From the NCBI GenBank assembly GCA_945873105.1, contig CAMCBW010000025.1:1-64000 (forward strand): a DNA stretch of 64,000 nucleotides, read 5' to 3'. Under the pieces are notes generated by a model. It did no database searches, had not been told where the DNA came from, and saw only the letters and a program-made list of their open reading frames with translations. This stretch comes from Tangfeifania diversioriginum. Lineage in GTDB: Bacteria; Bacteroidota; Bacteroidia; Bacteroidales; Prolixibacteraceae. Below are positions 1 to 7,423 of this stretch, piece after piece. A program made the translations under genes and the position numbers. The first letter of the stretch is position 1, and the number at the start of each line of letters is the position of its first letter.

Positions 1-513
1 AAAAGTAGCAAAATCAACCATTAAAAACCAAATCTTTGACTCTATACTCAATTATAGCCATGAGTGGTCAATGATTTTCAATTAATATCAATTTTCAGCT
101 ACTTGTCAATAAAAAAGAGAGGCTGCCTTTTCAGACAGCCTCATGATAAAATCTTTGCGATTGCACCTGATGGATCCAAGATAATATTCAATTTTTCTTT
201 AAGCATTTAATAACCAGAACTCATTTTGATGACAATGTAAGTTAGAAGAACGATTAAATGTCGTAGTTTCAAATTCTCCAATTTTGGGCTATTTGCCTAT
301 AGTTTCGCGCAAAGCCCGCCAAGTTCGCAAAGAAAAAATACGACATTATCATTTGTGCATTACTTGGTATTGGACAATGTTCTGCAAACCCAGGGGAAAT
401 TGACGAAGAACTGTTTGACGTAGTGTCCGGGTTTGAGGCGCAGAAGGAAGATTATTAAAAAGGAATGAGCAAAAACAACATGAATATTAATTCATTAATA
501 AACGACAAACAAA
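1..513. other. Intergenic region with no intact gene
   Basis: AT-rich stretch with stops in all frames. It holds a hairpin at 117-142 (listed separately) and, around 302-330, a degenerate CGCAAAG-type repeat (gcgcaaagcccgcc followed by aagttcgcaaag). From about 303 to 460 one plus frame stays open for about 50 codons and ends at a TAA near 460, but it has no convincing start codon. It may be the tail of a decayed gene. Nothing else is recognisable. Confidence 0.5.
111..142 (-). terminator. Hairpin plus T-run, minus-strand terminator-like
   Basis: GAGGCTG at 119-125 pairs with CAGCCTC at 136-142. Read on the minus strand, the stem is followed by TCTCTTTTTT, the shape of an intrinsic terminator. 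No minus-strand gene lies between it and position 513, so it may belong to lost DNA or be an insertion-sequence end. Confidence 0.4.
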
Positions 514-897
514 ATGAAAGCAAAAAAACAATTAGGCATCTGGATGGATCATGCAAATGCCCATTTGATCGAATTAACTGGTGAATCTAAGGAAAATAAA
601 ACCATTTTGGCACAGGATGGGGAACAAGATGAAGCGCTTAATCCACGTGATGAAACGCTGATACAAAACAAGGAGCAAAACGAACTCTCCAGTTTTTTCA
701 ATCGAATAAGTGATGTAATCGTCCATTACGATGAGGTACTTCTGTTTGGTCCAACAAGCGCCAAAACCGAATTGGCAAACATACTTAAGTCTGATCACCA
801 TTTTGATGAGATAAAGATTGAAGTAAAACCGGCTGATAAAATGACCGAAAATCAACAGCAGGCTTTTGTGAAAGAACATTTTAACATCATGGGATAA
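514..897 (+). CDS. Small protein, possibly baeRF/host-attachment (eRF1-like) family
   Basis: A 127-residue soluble protein with no signal peptide or membrane segment. The N-terminus (LGIWMDHANAHLIEL) and the later block LLFGPTSAKTELANIL followed by a charged strand resemble small bacterial proteins related to archaeal/eukaryotic release-factor domains (baeRF, translational machinery protein). That assignment comes from remembered family motifs and is tentative. The ATG at 514 follows an AT-rich leader with no clear Shine-Dalgarno, normal for Bacteroidota. The gene stands alone, followed on the opposite strand by a DUF6261 gene, so context says little. If not baeRF-like it is simply an uncharacterised stress-associated small protein. 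Confidence 0.6.
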   Translation: MKAKKQLGIWMDHANAHLIELTGESKENKTILAQDGEQDEALNPRDETLIQNKEQNELSSFFNRISDVIVHYDEVLLFGPTSAKTELANILKSDHHFDEIKIEVKPADKMTENQQQAFVKEHFNIMG

Positions 898-924
898 GTA
901 ATTGTCTGTACCTTAGAATGCTCT

Positions 925-960
925 ATAATATTGATTTTAAATAATTTTGAGACAGCCTCT
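925..960. repeat. Possible insertion-sequence end
   Basis: The reverse complement of this stretch begins AGAGGCTGTCTCAAAATT, close to terminal inverted repeats seen on some Bacteroidota insertion sequences (from memory). The AGGCTGTCT core also occurs in the hairpin at 119-142. No transposase frame lies between the two, so at most this is a scar. Confidence 0.2.
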
Positions 961-999
961 TCTCTCTTCCTAGACCTCTGTGAAGTCAACCCTTGCAGC

Positions 1000-1740
1000 T
1001 TATTCGCCTGGGTTTGCCGGAGCTGGTTCGGTGGCTGGCTCGGCAGCCCGTGTGTTAATCAGTTCATTGTATTGCTCAATCAGTGCATTCAATTCGCTGA
1101 TCAATTTTTCAATGGTAGAACCGGGATTCACCACCGCGTTGGCCTCTATAAATTTTCGCAGCTCGTAATAGGCCACCATCGTCTCCTCACGTTTGGATTT
1201 CAGTGTTTCGGGGTTAGCTGCACCATACTCCTGGGTACGCTGGAGATACTTCTGTTCGAACAATTGGTTGGCTGTTTTTAGTTCGTCAACCCATCCGGCA
1301 AGACCAAGCTTTACAATAGCGGCAGCGAGTTCTGGTTTGCTCTCCCAATCATTGATGATTCCTTTGATGGTAGAGGTTTCAGCTTGTGTATTCATCCGGG
1401 TAACTCCAACACCGTAAAGAGTTAGATTCTCGGTCAACAGATTTGCCGCCTGGGCAGTTTCAGGCACAAAATGGATGCAGTGACCGTTGATATACAAAAC
1501 TAATCCAGTCATGGCCCTGTCGCGGCGTTCATCCAGCAGAACCAGTTCTTGCGTGATGGGGCTGGCTTTTTCCAGCTTGAAGAGTTCCGACATTGCTGTC
1601 AGCTTTGACTTGAAAACAGAGTGCTGTGCTCCAACATTCAGCACTTCGGGGTTGTTTGCTTCGGTTAAACCAACGACTGTGGCACCAAATTGCAGAAACT
1701 CCGCATTGCGCAGTTTCGCGAGATCAATAACAGTAATCAT
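1000..1740 (-). CDS. DUF6261 family protein
   Basis: A 246-residue cytoplasmic protein starting MITVIDLAKLRNAEF, followed by mostly helical sequence. It ends in a low-complexity Ala/Pro/Glu tail (about residues 232-246). The opening motif and size fit the Bacteroidota-restricted DUF6261 family, whose function is unknown. The helical content and the conserved N-terminal LRNAEF block suggest a structural or binding role, but nothing in the sequence identifies a catalytic site. It is monocistronic. Directly upstream, about 75 bp before the start codon, lies an array of five 41-bp palindromic repeats (1817-2025), which may be its control region or a linked mobile repeat. Confidence 0.8.
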   Translation of the reverse strand: MITVIDLAKLRNAEFLQFGATVVGLTEANNPEVLNVGAQHSVFKSKLTAMSELFKLEKASPITQELVLLDERRDRAMTGLVLYINGHCIHFVPETAQAANLLTENLTLYGVGVTRMNTQAETSTIKGIINDWESKPELAAAIVKLGLAGWVDELKTANQLFEQKYLQRTQEYGAANPETLKSKREETMVAYYELRKFIEANAVVNPGSTIEKLISELNALIEQYNELINTRAAEPATEPAPANPGE

Positions 1741-1816
1741 ACGAATGAAAATTAAATAGTGAATAATAAGGGAACTATAAAAACCTCAAAATCGTATTTT
1801 CACCTTCTTTGGTTGT

Positions 1817-2025
1817 CGGGATTACCCGAAACCTGTTTACAACACTGTTTGGACCTTCGGAAGTTCCCGAAACCATTTTACAGCATGTTTGGAACTTTCG
1901 GGAACTCCCGAAAGGGATTTACACCCTGTTTAGGACTTTCGGATCTTCCCGAAAGGGGTTTACAGTCTGTTTGGAGCTTTGGGATCTTCCCGAAAGGGGT
2001 TTACACCAATGTTTGGTACTTTCGG
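1817..2025. repeat. Five 41-bp palindrome-containing tandem repeats
   Basis: The word CCCGAA recurs at 1825, 1866, 1907, 1948 and 1989, exactly 41 bp apart. Each unit reads roughly TTCGGnAnnTTCCCGAAAGG, then TTTACANNNTGTTTGGA. The junctions form near-perfect dyads such as CTTTCGGGAACTCCCGAAAG at 1895-1914. Spacers are diverged, so the array is old or degenerate. A 41-bp period does not preserve a reading frame, arguing against a coding repeat. It lies between the DUF6261 gene and the AT-rich region to its right. Confidence 0.9.
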
Positions 2026-2404
2026 TTGATTTTATGCCGCAAAACAGCAGCTGGTGTAATTTGCTGCAAGGGATTTTCAGGGAACTCACCTTAAAAGTAT
2101 AAAAAATATTTTGACATTAATGGCCTCTGCGTCAATTAATAATAAAAATATTTTGATCCGGATTGGAAATTTCAGGAAGAGATTAACATAAAATAAAAGC
2201 CGCAACTTACTGCATTGCGGCCAACCATGTCAAATTTCCCTTGGATAATAACGATGAAATATAGTAAAACTGCGATTTACATGAATTGAATCAAAATCCT
2301 GTTTGCTGATATTGATTGTTTTTCTTTTACATAAAATTTTCAATTCCTAAATTGATTCCCTACCTTCGGCAGACCAATAAATCAGACCAAATCTAATTCA
2401 TGGA
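2026..2404. other. Intergenic AT-rich region without a gene
   Basis: Contains two copies of AAAATATTTTGA (about 2104-2115 and 2146-2157), a minus-strand terminator-like hairpin at 2189-2221 and a TACCTTCG box near 2361 resembling a weak -7 element. Stops occur in all frames. The end of this region runs into the hsdS remnant. Confidence 0.5.
2189..2221 (-). terminator. Minus-strand intrinsic terminator without its gene
   Basis: GCCGCAA (2199-2205) pairs with TTGCGGC (2215-2221); on the minus strand the stem is followed by TTTTATTTTAT. No minus-strand gene remains to its right, consistent with a deletion that also truncated hsdS. Confidence 0.5.
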
Positions 2405-2611
2405 GAGCAATTACCGCAAACCCTGTTGGCCAAAGCCTTCCATGGTGAATTGGTAGCGCATCTCCCCACCGATGGCTATGCACGGGAGTTGCTGGAGCAG
2501 ATTAAACAGGCCAAGGTTGGAGAAAAGCGGCAAAAGCAGAATGATGAATGGGGAAGGGGAGGTGATGATGGTGGCAGTAGCAAAGGTGAGCTATGGGAAA
2601 TCTTTAAATAA
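2405..2611 (+). pseudogene. Remnant of type I restriction specificity subunit (C-terminus)
   Basis: Reading from 2405, the frame gives EQLPQTLLAKAFHGELV and then a DG..ARELLEQIKQAK segment. This matches the characteristic C-terminal conserved helix and tail of HsdS proteins (LAKAFRGELVPQDPNDEPA...LLERI type). Only about 68 residues remain; no target-recognition domain, hsdM or hsdR is present. The tail after LLEQI is Lys/Gln and Gly/Ser-rich. The in-frame ATG at 2426 is inside the conserved motif and is not a true start. Its position immediately before the KAP NTPase suggests the defence gene replaced most of a type I restriction locus. Confidence 0.8.
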
Positions 2612-2631
2612 AACTTAAACAAGTTTATATT

Positions 2632-5424
2632 ATGGCTGTACCAAATACCCAAATGGACAAAGAAAAGACCAAAAAACGTTTAGCCAATATTGATTTAATT
2701 TTTGAGCATTTTCAGATAGAATGGAAAGCTGACTTCTTAAAAATTCTTTTAGGTAAATATTCAATTCTGTTTTATACCTTCATTGTTATTTTGCTTTGGC
2801 AGATTTTTTATGATGTTTTTGATGGGGTCATTGTTAAGGCGTATAAATGCACTATTGCTTACATTCCAATAAACATTATTACCTACTGGTTATTTGTTTT
2901 CATTGCAATAGGAACAATTGTAGTTTATTACAATAAAATTAGGAAGATTCAATATCGACCAAATCTTAGTTTTTCATTCACTGTTCTATTTGTTGGGGTA
3001 GCCTATTTCCCATTAAGATGGAGTGATAAATGGGTGTTTTATACTCTTTACCATTTACCAGTAGCCCTGGCAGATGTCTACATGCTTTTCCTATTTGGTG
3101 AGATCTATTCTTGGGTAAAATTTCTATCAAAAACTCATCCTGAGAAAAAGAACAATGCCAAATATTTTGGCCTTGATGATCCAGATGACAATGAAGACGA
3201 ATTTAACAGGAACAGTTTTGCTGCAGAAATAGCTAAATATATTTGCAATTCATTCGGTAAGCGTTCTCTTGCTATTGGAATTTCAGGCTCATGGGGTACC
3301 GGTAAATCCTATCTTTTACATAGAATTCAACATTGTCTTAATGAACAAGATGACAGATCAATATTGGTAATTAAGTTTAATCCATGGAGAAGCTCTACCC
3401 ATAACCGAATTGTGGAAGACTTCTTACAGACCATTAAGATGGCTCTTAGTGTTTATGATAAGTCCTTAAGTGACAAACTTGAGAATTATCTTAAGGTATT
3501 AATAGAAACAGACAAAACAAATTGGATCAAAACCATTAACGATTCTTTATCAATATCCGAGAACAAATCCAGTGAACAACTTTATAATGAGATTAATGAC
3601 TGCTTACAACTGATTCATAAAAAGCTTATTATTTTCATTGATGACTTAGACCGTTTGCACAATGAAGAAATAATTGAAGTATTCCGAATTGTAAGAAATA
3701 CAGCCGATTTTTATAATACTTGCTTTATTGTAGCATATGATCGAGAATATGTACAGACCTCATTCCCCTCCAACAATCTTCAATTGAATAATTACCTTGA
3801 TAAAATATTTCAGACGGAATTTGTTTTGCCTACGATTGACCCAAGTAGACTTAAAAATGTAATAATTGATGAGATTTTAGACCATTTCAAGGATAATACA
3901 ACCTTTAGTCAAGAATTGCAACAATTTTTTTCTGATTATCAAAAGAGTGAACTAATTCTTGACTTGATTTTACATAGAAGAGATGCTATTCGATTTGCCA
4001 ATATCTTAAGCTTTGATTTAAAGTCGATTCATGATGATATTGATTATGGCGAATTTATGCTTGTGGTTCTTTTAAAAATGAAATTTCCTGCAGTATATAA
4101 TGTGTTACATTTTCGCGATAACAAGAATGCTCTACTGGAAACTTTACTTGTTGGCAACAAAAGTTACTATAAAATGCACACATTAGGATGTGAAGCTCTA
4201 AAAGCTAGAAATCAAAAAATGTTTGAAGAATTAAGTTTCAGCAGTGTAGAAAAAGTAAATAGATTACTTTTTGAGTTGTTTGACAAAGAGACCAATTTTT
4301 CCACAAAATCTATAAGATATGTAGAAAATTTTTATCGTTATTTTAGTCTTAGAGTTGGTTCCAAAGACATAAGTGAAGAGGAATTTTGGAATACAATTTC
4401 AGAACCATTTAATGTTGCGTTTATTAAAATAGATAATTGGTATAAGGAAAAAAGTAAAGGCAGTTTGGACATTCGTTTTCTTAATTACAATATTAGCGAA
4501 TTTGGGAATATTGAACAGATAAGAAACTATAATAAGATTAAGAATTACATATATGGCATGAAAAAGGCTTGTACTAATATAAAATTGGATGAAGCCGTTA
4601 CCAAAATTCTTGTTGCACTAAATAGTGGTGGATTTAATCATGAGAATTTCAAATCGCTTTTTCACACTAGTTCTCCTCAAAACATAGATAATCAAATAGT
4701 TGATTTAGTTCTACCAGAAGGAGTTATGGATGATTTTAACTGGTTACTTATTGAGAATTTGTATTTAAAAGGAAAAGATGGTAATAAGTTATTTACTAAG
4801 GAGAAAAGTAAACATTTGGTTATAGATAGATTTAAACAGTTATTAAATACTGAAGACTTCAGTCTGTTATTTGATTCCTGGAAAACATTAAATTCAACTA
4901 AGGACTTTGATAGGTGGGACAACGACATAGTAACAATAACAAATGATTTTGCTTTTCAGGTTATTAAAAAAAATGAAAAATTCAAGTCGCAGATTAAGTC
5001 TCGAGTTGAAGCTGAGAAAAAATTAGAATACTCAGGTGAAAATAAAGCAGTTCTAATAAATAATTCTTATAGAAAGGAATATAATACTTTGAAGGACATT
5101 GCAGAGATATTATCAACTAAATTTTTGCATTTGCCAGGTGGAGTCAGAGATGAGCTTCAAAATGAAAAAGCTGTTAGAATTTCATTTTACAGAGGGTTAA
5201 TTAAGGATTTGGGACTACCAATTTATCATCTAAGTTATTTTATTGATTTATTTGGTCCTCAAATGGAAGACTATGGAGATTACAATAGTTATGAAAATGA
5301 ACTACTCAATATTTATCCAGTAAAGAAAGGTGAATTTGAAAAAATTGACAATGAATTATTTACAACACGATCCGAAGATTTTGATTACCTAATTGCATTA
5401 AGAAATAATGCAAATTCAAAATGA
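2632..5424 (+). CDS. Membrane-anchored KAP family P-loop NTPase
   Basis: A 930-residue protein. Residues about 40-160 contain four hydrophobic segments, predicted to anchor it in the inner membrane. The P-loop NTPase core follows: Walker A GSWGTGKS at 219-226, the KAP signature FNPW at 249-252, and Walker B LIIFIDDLDR at 332-341. This is the KAP NTPase family (STAND-related), often found in phage-defence islands; the enzyme would hydrolyse ATP, with the about 550-residue C-terminal part as sensor or effector. I recognise no known domain there. The gene is AT-rich compared with its surroundings, suggesting transfer. A short ORF overlaps its stop codon (ATGA) and is truncated after 30 codons. 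Defence function is inferred from family and context. Confidence 0.88.
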   Translation: MAVPNTQMDKEKTKKRLANIDLIFEHFQIEWKADFLKILLGKYSILFYTFIVILLWQIFYDVFDGVIVKAYKCTIAYIPINIITYWLFVFIAIGTIVVYYNKIRKIQYRPNLSFSFTVLFVGVAYFPLRWSDKWVFYTLYHLPVALADVYMLFLFGEIYSWVKFLSKTHPEKKNNAKYFGLDDPDDNEDEFNRNSFAAEIAKYICNSFGKRSLAIGISGSWGTGKSYLLHRIQHCLNEQDDRSILVIKFNPWRSSTHNRIVEDFLQTIKMALSVYDKSLSDKLENYLKVLIETDKTNWIKTINDSLSISENKSSEQLYNEINDCLQLIHKKLIIFIDDLDRLHNEEIIEVFRIVRNTADFYNTCFIVAYDREYVQTSFPSNNLQLNNYLDKIFQTEFVLPTIDPSRLKNVIIDEILDHFKDNTTFSQELQQFFSDYQKSELILDLILHRRDAIRFANILSFDLKSIHDDIDYGEFMLVVLLKMKFPAVYNVLHFRDNKNALLETLLVGNKSYYKMHTLGCEALKARNQKMFEELSFSSVEKVNRLLFELFDKETNFSTKSIRYVENFYRYFSLRVGSKDISEEEFWNTISEPFNVAFIKIDNWYKEKSKGSLDIRFLNYNISEFGNIEQIRNYNKIKNYIYGMKKACTNIKLDEAVTKILVALNSGGFNHENFKSLFHTSSPQNIDNQIVDLVLPEGVMDDFNWLLIENLYLKGKDGNKLFTKEKSKHLVIDRFKQLLNTEDFSLLFDSWKTLNSTKDFDRWDNDIVTITNDFAFQVIKKNEKFKSQIKSRVEAEKKLEYSGENKAVLINNSYRKEYNTLKDIAEILSTKFLHLPGGVRDELQNEKAVRISFYRGLIKDLGLPIYHLSYFIDLFGPQMEDYGDYNSYENELLNIYPVKKGEFEKIDNELFTTRSEDFDYLIALRNNANSK

Positions 5425-5513
5425 AATCAATAAAACAAAAGGTTAATCGAAGAACCATTCTTTTCTTTCTCGAGGAAAAATCATACTTAATGTTGGGTAC
5501 TGCTTGGGCTTGA
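5421..5513 (+). pseudogene. Truncated ORF translationally coupled to KAP gene
   Basis: The ATG at 5421 overlaps the KAP stop codon in an ATGA junction, the usual sign of translational coupling. The frame gives MKSIKQKVNRRTILFFLEEKS and then stops at 5511-5513. A basic start followed by RRTILFFLEEKS resembles the first strand of TOPRIM/RloB-like effector proteins (RRTILIVCEGEKT type). This suggests that a second gene of a two-gene system was deleted just after its start. The identification rests on about 12 residues and is weak; it could also be a chance ORF. Confidence 0.35.
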
Positions 5514-5558
5514 TTACTTATTTAACTTGTTGACTTTAGTATAAATGATTAACTTCTA

Positions 5559-5580
5559 GGGAAGCTTATGTAAGCTTCCC
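5559..5580 (+). terminator. Hairpin downstream of KAP gene
   Basis: GGGAAGCTT (5559-5567) pairs with AAGCTTCCC (5572-5580) around a four-base loop. It is a strong stem but is not followed by a clean T-run, so it may be an mRNA 3' stabiliser rather than a classic terminator. Confidence 0.5.
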
Positions 5581-5614
5581 TGAAATTCCAATTTGAAATG
5601 AAAGTTAATTGTTA

Positions 5615-5706
5615 GTGAATATTTAAACTTTAAAGTTAATATATTATGAAAATGTTTAATAACACTCAACTTTAAAGTTGAATTTACAAATATTCACCTA
5701 ATTTTG
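5615..5706 (+). promoter_or_regulatory. Palindromic operators and promoter of the toxin-antitoxin operon
   Basis: Two palindromes share the core AACTTTAAAGTT: 5626-5637 and the extended 16-bp perfect dyad TCAACTTTAAAGTTGA at 5666-5681. Their centres are 42 bp apart, about four helical turns. They lie inside a further perfect inverted repeat, GTGAATATTT (5615-5624) and AAATATTCAC (5688-5697). A good Bacteroidota promoter follows: TTG at 5678-5680, 18 bp, then TAATTTTG at 5699-5706. The second palindrome overlaps the -33 box, the expected geometry for autorepression by the HTH antitoxin. Confidence 0.85.
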
Positions 5707-5712
5707 CACCCG

Positions 5713-6063
5713 ATGGTGGCAACCAAACATGAGGTTGAACATTTTTTGAGCGATTTTAAAACCAAAATGAAAATCTTTCAGATTGTCTTTTGGGACGATC
5801 GTGGGAAGAATGCACAGGCCCTTTTGGATTTAGAGATAGGTCAGGGGAAAAGGAAAGAGATTATTGAGAAGTTAACCATGGAGGACTATTCTCAGGGTCC
5901 TTTGGAAGAAAAGATGAGCGGCATGGCGCCTATGTGGGTATTTGGCAAGAAGGTAAGAGAAACAGAAGTGTACATTAAAATCAGTATGGGGAGAGAAAAT
6001 TTACCAACCATTTGTATCTCATTTCACAAAGCCGAATACATTATGACTTACCCATTCAAATAA
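5713..6063 (+). CDS. MqsR-like toxin of a Panacea-type toxin-antitoxin pair
   Basis: A 116-residue basic protein. It has an N-terminal helix (HEVEHFLSDF), a conserved middle (KNAQALLDL, DYSQGP) and a C-terminal WVFGKKV...EVYIKIS...CISFHKAE...YPFK pattern. The EVYIKIS/CISFH strands resemble the MqsR/RelE-like RNase fold, in which the toxin cleaves mRNA. The family assignment is moderate; the toxin role is supported by the gene 5 bp downstream, an HTH-Panacea antitoxin. A TTG at 5704 could extend the frame but lies within the -7 box. The ATG at 5713 sits about where transcription should begin, so the mRNA may be leaderless; an ATG at 5767 is the other option. Toxin-first order is typical of mqsRA and higBA operons. 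Confidence 0.65.
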   Translation: MVATKHEVEHFLSDFKTKMKIFQIVFWDDRGKNAQALLDLEIGQGKRKEIIEKLTMEDYSQGPLEEKMSGMAPMWVFGKKVRETEVYIKISMGRENLPTICISFHKAEYIMTYPFK

Positions 6064-6068
6064 GAGAA

Positions 6069-7055
6069 ATGAAAAGCCCAATAACAGGTAAAGAGATGAG
6101 CGTCGGTAGCGAAATGCGCGATATGACCTATAGAAAGGAAACATACCCGGTTGTCTTTCATTACTATAAGTGTGAGGAATCAGGGGAGCAGTTTGAAGAT
6201 GAACATTTTTCCGAATTGAATTTTAATCAGGTCGTTAACCAATACAGGGTCAGGCATCATATTCCTTTCCCAGAACAGATTTTTGAAATCAGGAAGAAAT
6301 ACAATCTTTCGGCTGCAAGGATATCTGAAATTTTAGGAATGGGCACTAACTCCTGGAGAAATTATGAAGCTGGCGAAGTTCCCTCTAAAACAAATGCCAA
6401 TCTGATTCAGATGATTAGCAAGCCAGAGGCCTTTGAAGAATACATTGAGAAATACAGCGAATTGAATGAAGCTGAACGGGCGAAAGTACTTAAACATGTA
6501 CAAGGACTTAAATCTGAGACCTGTTATTGTTTTGATCAACTGTCAAGATTCCAGTGCCAACCAGATATTGAGACCGGATTTAAAGCATTCGAGAGAGAAA
6601 AAACAAAGCATTTGATTTTATATTTTGCAGAGTGCCTTCAACCCTACAAAACCAAGCTAAACAAGTTGTTGTTTTATTCCGACTTTGATCATTTCAGAGG
6701 ATTTGCCCAAAGTATATCCGGACTAAAATATGCAGCAATACCACATGGTCCCGTGCCAAATCATTATGAATATTTGTTTGAGGCCCTGGTGGAAGAAGAT
6801 ATTATCAGAAAAGAATATGGGGTAATAGGTTATGGGGAAGTGGAGCAGATCCTTCCATCCGGCAAAATAAAATTTGACGCATCCTTGTTCTCCCCTTCCG
6901 AGCTTAAGTCCATTAACTATGTCGCTGAAAAATTCAAAGAAATGTCGGCCTCGGATATTGCGGAAGTCAGCCACCAGGAACCTGCCTGGAAAGAAAACAT
7001 TGAAGGGAAAAGGATCATTCCTTTCCATTATGCCTTCGGATTGGTGACAGTGTAA
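6069..7055 (+). CDS. Antitoxin/regulator: MqsA-like N-terminus, HTH and Panacea (SocA-like, DUF4065) domain
   Basis: A 328-residue protein in three parts. Residues 1-45 (MKSPITGKEM...YYKCEESGEQF) have the layout of a YgiT/MqsA zinc finger, but three of the four expected cysteines are replaced. An XRE-type helix-turn-helix follows at about 65-105 (FEIRKKYNLSAARISEILGM). The C-terminal part, about 170-328, matches the Panacea/DUF4065 domain (YFAECLQPYKTKLNKLLFY, HGPVPNHYEYLF), known to neutralise diverse toxins. The start chosen is the ATG at 6069, six bases after the toxin stop; an upstream in-frame ATG at 6012 would overlap the toxin. It should bind the toxin and repress the operon through the palindromes at 5615-5697. 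Confidence 0.85.
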   Translation: MKSPITGKEMSVGSEMRDMTYRKETYPVVFHYYKCEESGEQFEDEHFSELNFNQVVNQYRVRHHIPFPEQIFEIRKKYNLSAARISEILGMGTNSWRNYEAGEVPSKTNANLIQMISKPEAFEEYIEKYSELNEAERAKVLKHVQGLKSETCYCFDQLSRFQCQPDIETGFKAFEREKTKHLILYFAECLQPYKTKLNKLLFYSDFDHFRGFAQSISGLKYAAIPHGPVPNHYEYLFEALVEEDIIRKEYGVIGYGEVEQILPSGKIKFDASLFSPSELKSINYVAEKFKEMSASDIAEVSHQEPAWKENIEGKRIIPFHYAFGLVTV

Positions 7056-7423
7056 GGTACCTGCCTGGTAGCTGACTCAACCAAAATCGGGAAGAACCCC
7101 TTTGCAAGCCTGGGTGCACTCTATTTAATTGATTACATAATTACTGACTCGATTCTTGATCAGAGCCATTTGCAGTTGTTTCGCAACAGTGAGATTGAGC
7201 TGATTATTGCGGATGAACCCAAATAGGATAGACAAAATGCTGGAAAGATATTTACTGGAAATTGACCAAAGCACCTCAGCTGTTGGATAGTGATGCTCTT
7301 TGATGCCTTGGCCAGTTTGGTTGTGCGGGTAAGCCTGATAACTATACCCTCAGAAAATACAATCATACAGATTATCAGCCAAAGCAATTATAATACTACC
7401 TTTAAAAAACAAATTATTATAGT
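7056..7423. other. Intergenic region without recognised gene
   Basis: No frame stays open with plausible coding character. The last 20 bases (AAACAAATTATTAT before the start codon) are repeated before the gene at 8638. A TACCTTTA box at 7396-7403 could be a weak -7 element for the pectate lyase. Confidence 0.5.

Larger units (their letters stand above)
5514..5712. other. Intergenic region between KAP gene and toxin-antitoxin operon
   Basis: No coding sequence seen. A hairpin (5559-5580) and the operator/promoter of the toxin-antitoxin operon (5615-5706) fill most of it. Confidence 0.6.

Noticed and set aside
931-1759. Plus-strand frames opposite the DUF6261 gene
   Set aside because: Shadows of the minus-strand gene; no supporting motif or promoter.
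1817-2025. CRISPR array
   Set aside because: Unit is 41 bp in total with no distinct unique spacers, internal dyads dominate, and there are no cas genes.
1759-2102. Two overlapping reading frames across the 41-bp repeats
   Set aside because: They are translations of a non-coding repeat whose period breaks the frame; no family similarity.
5704-5712. TTG start for the toxin
   Set aside because: The codon is part of the -7 promoter box, so it would not be transcribed.
6012-6068. Upstream start of the Panacea antitoxin
   Set aside because: It overlaps the toxin gene and adds non-conserved residues; the ATG at 6069 begins the zinc-finger-like domain.
7160-7387. Minus-strand 75-codon frame in the gap before the pectate lyase
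   Set aside because: No family match, no promoter or plausible leader, odd composition.
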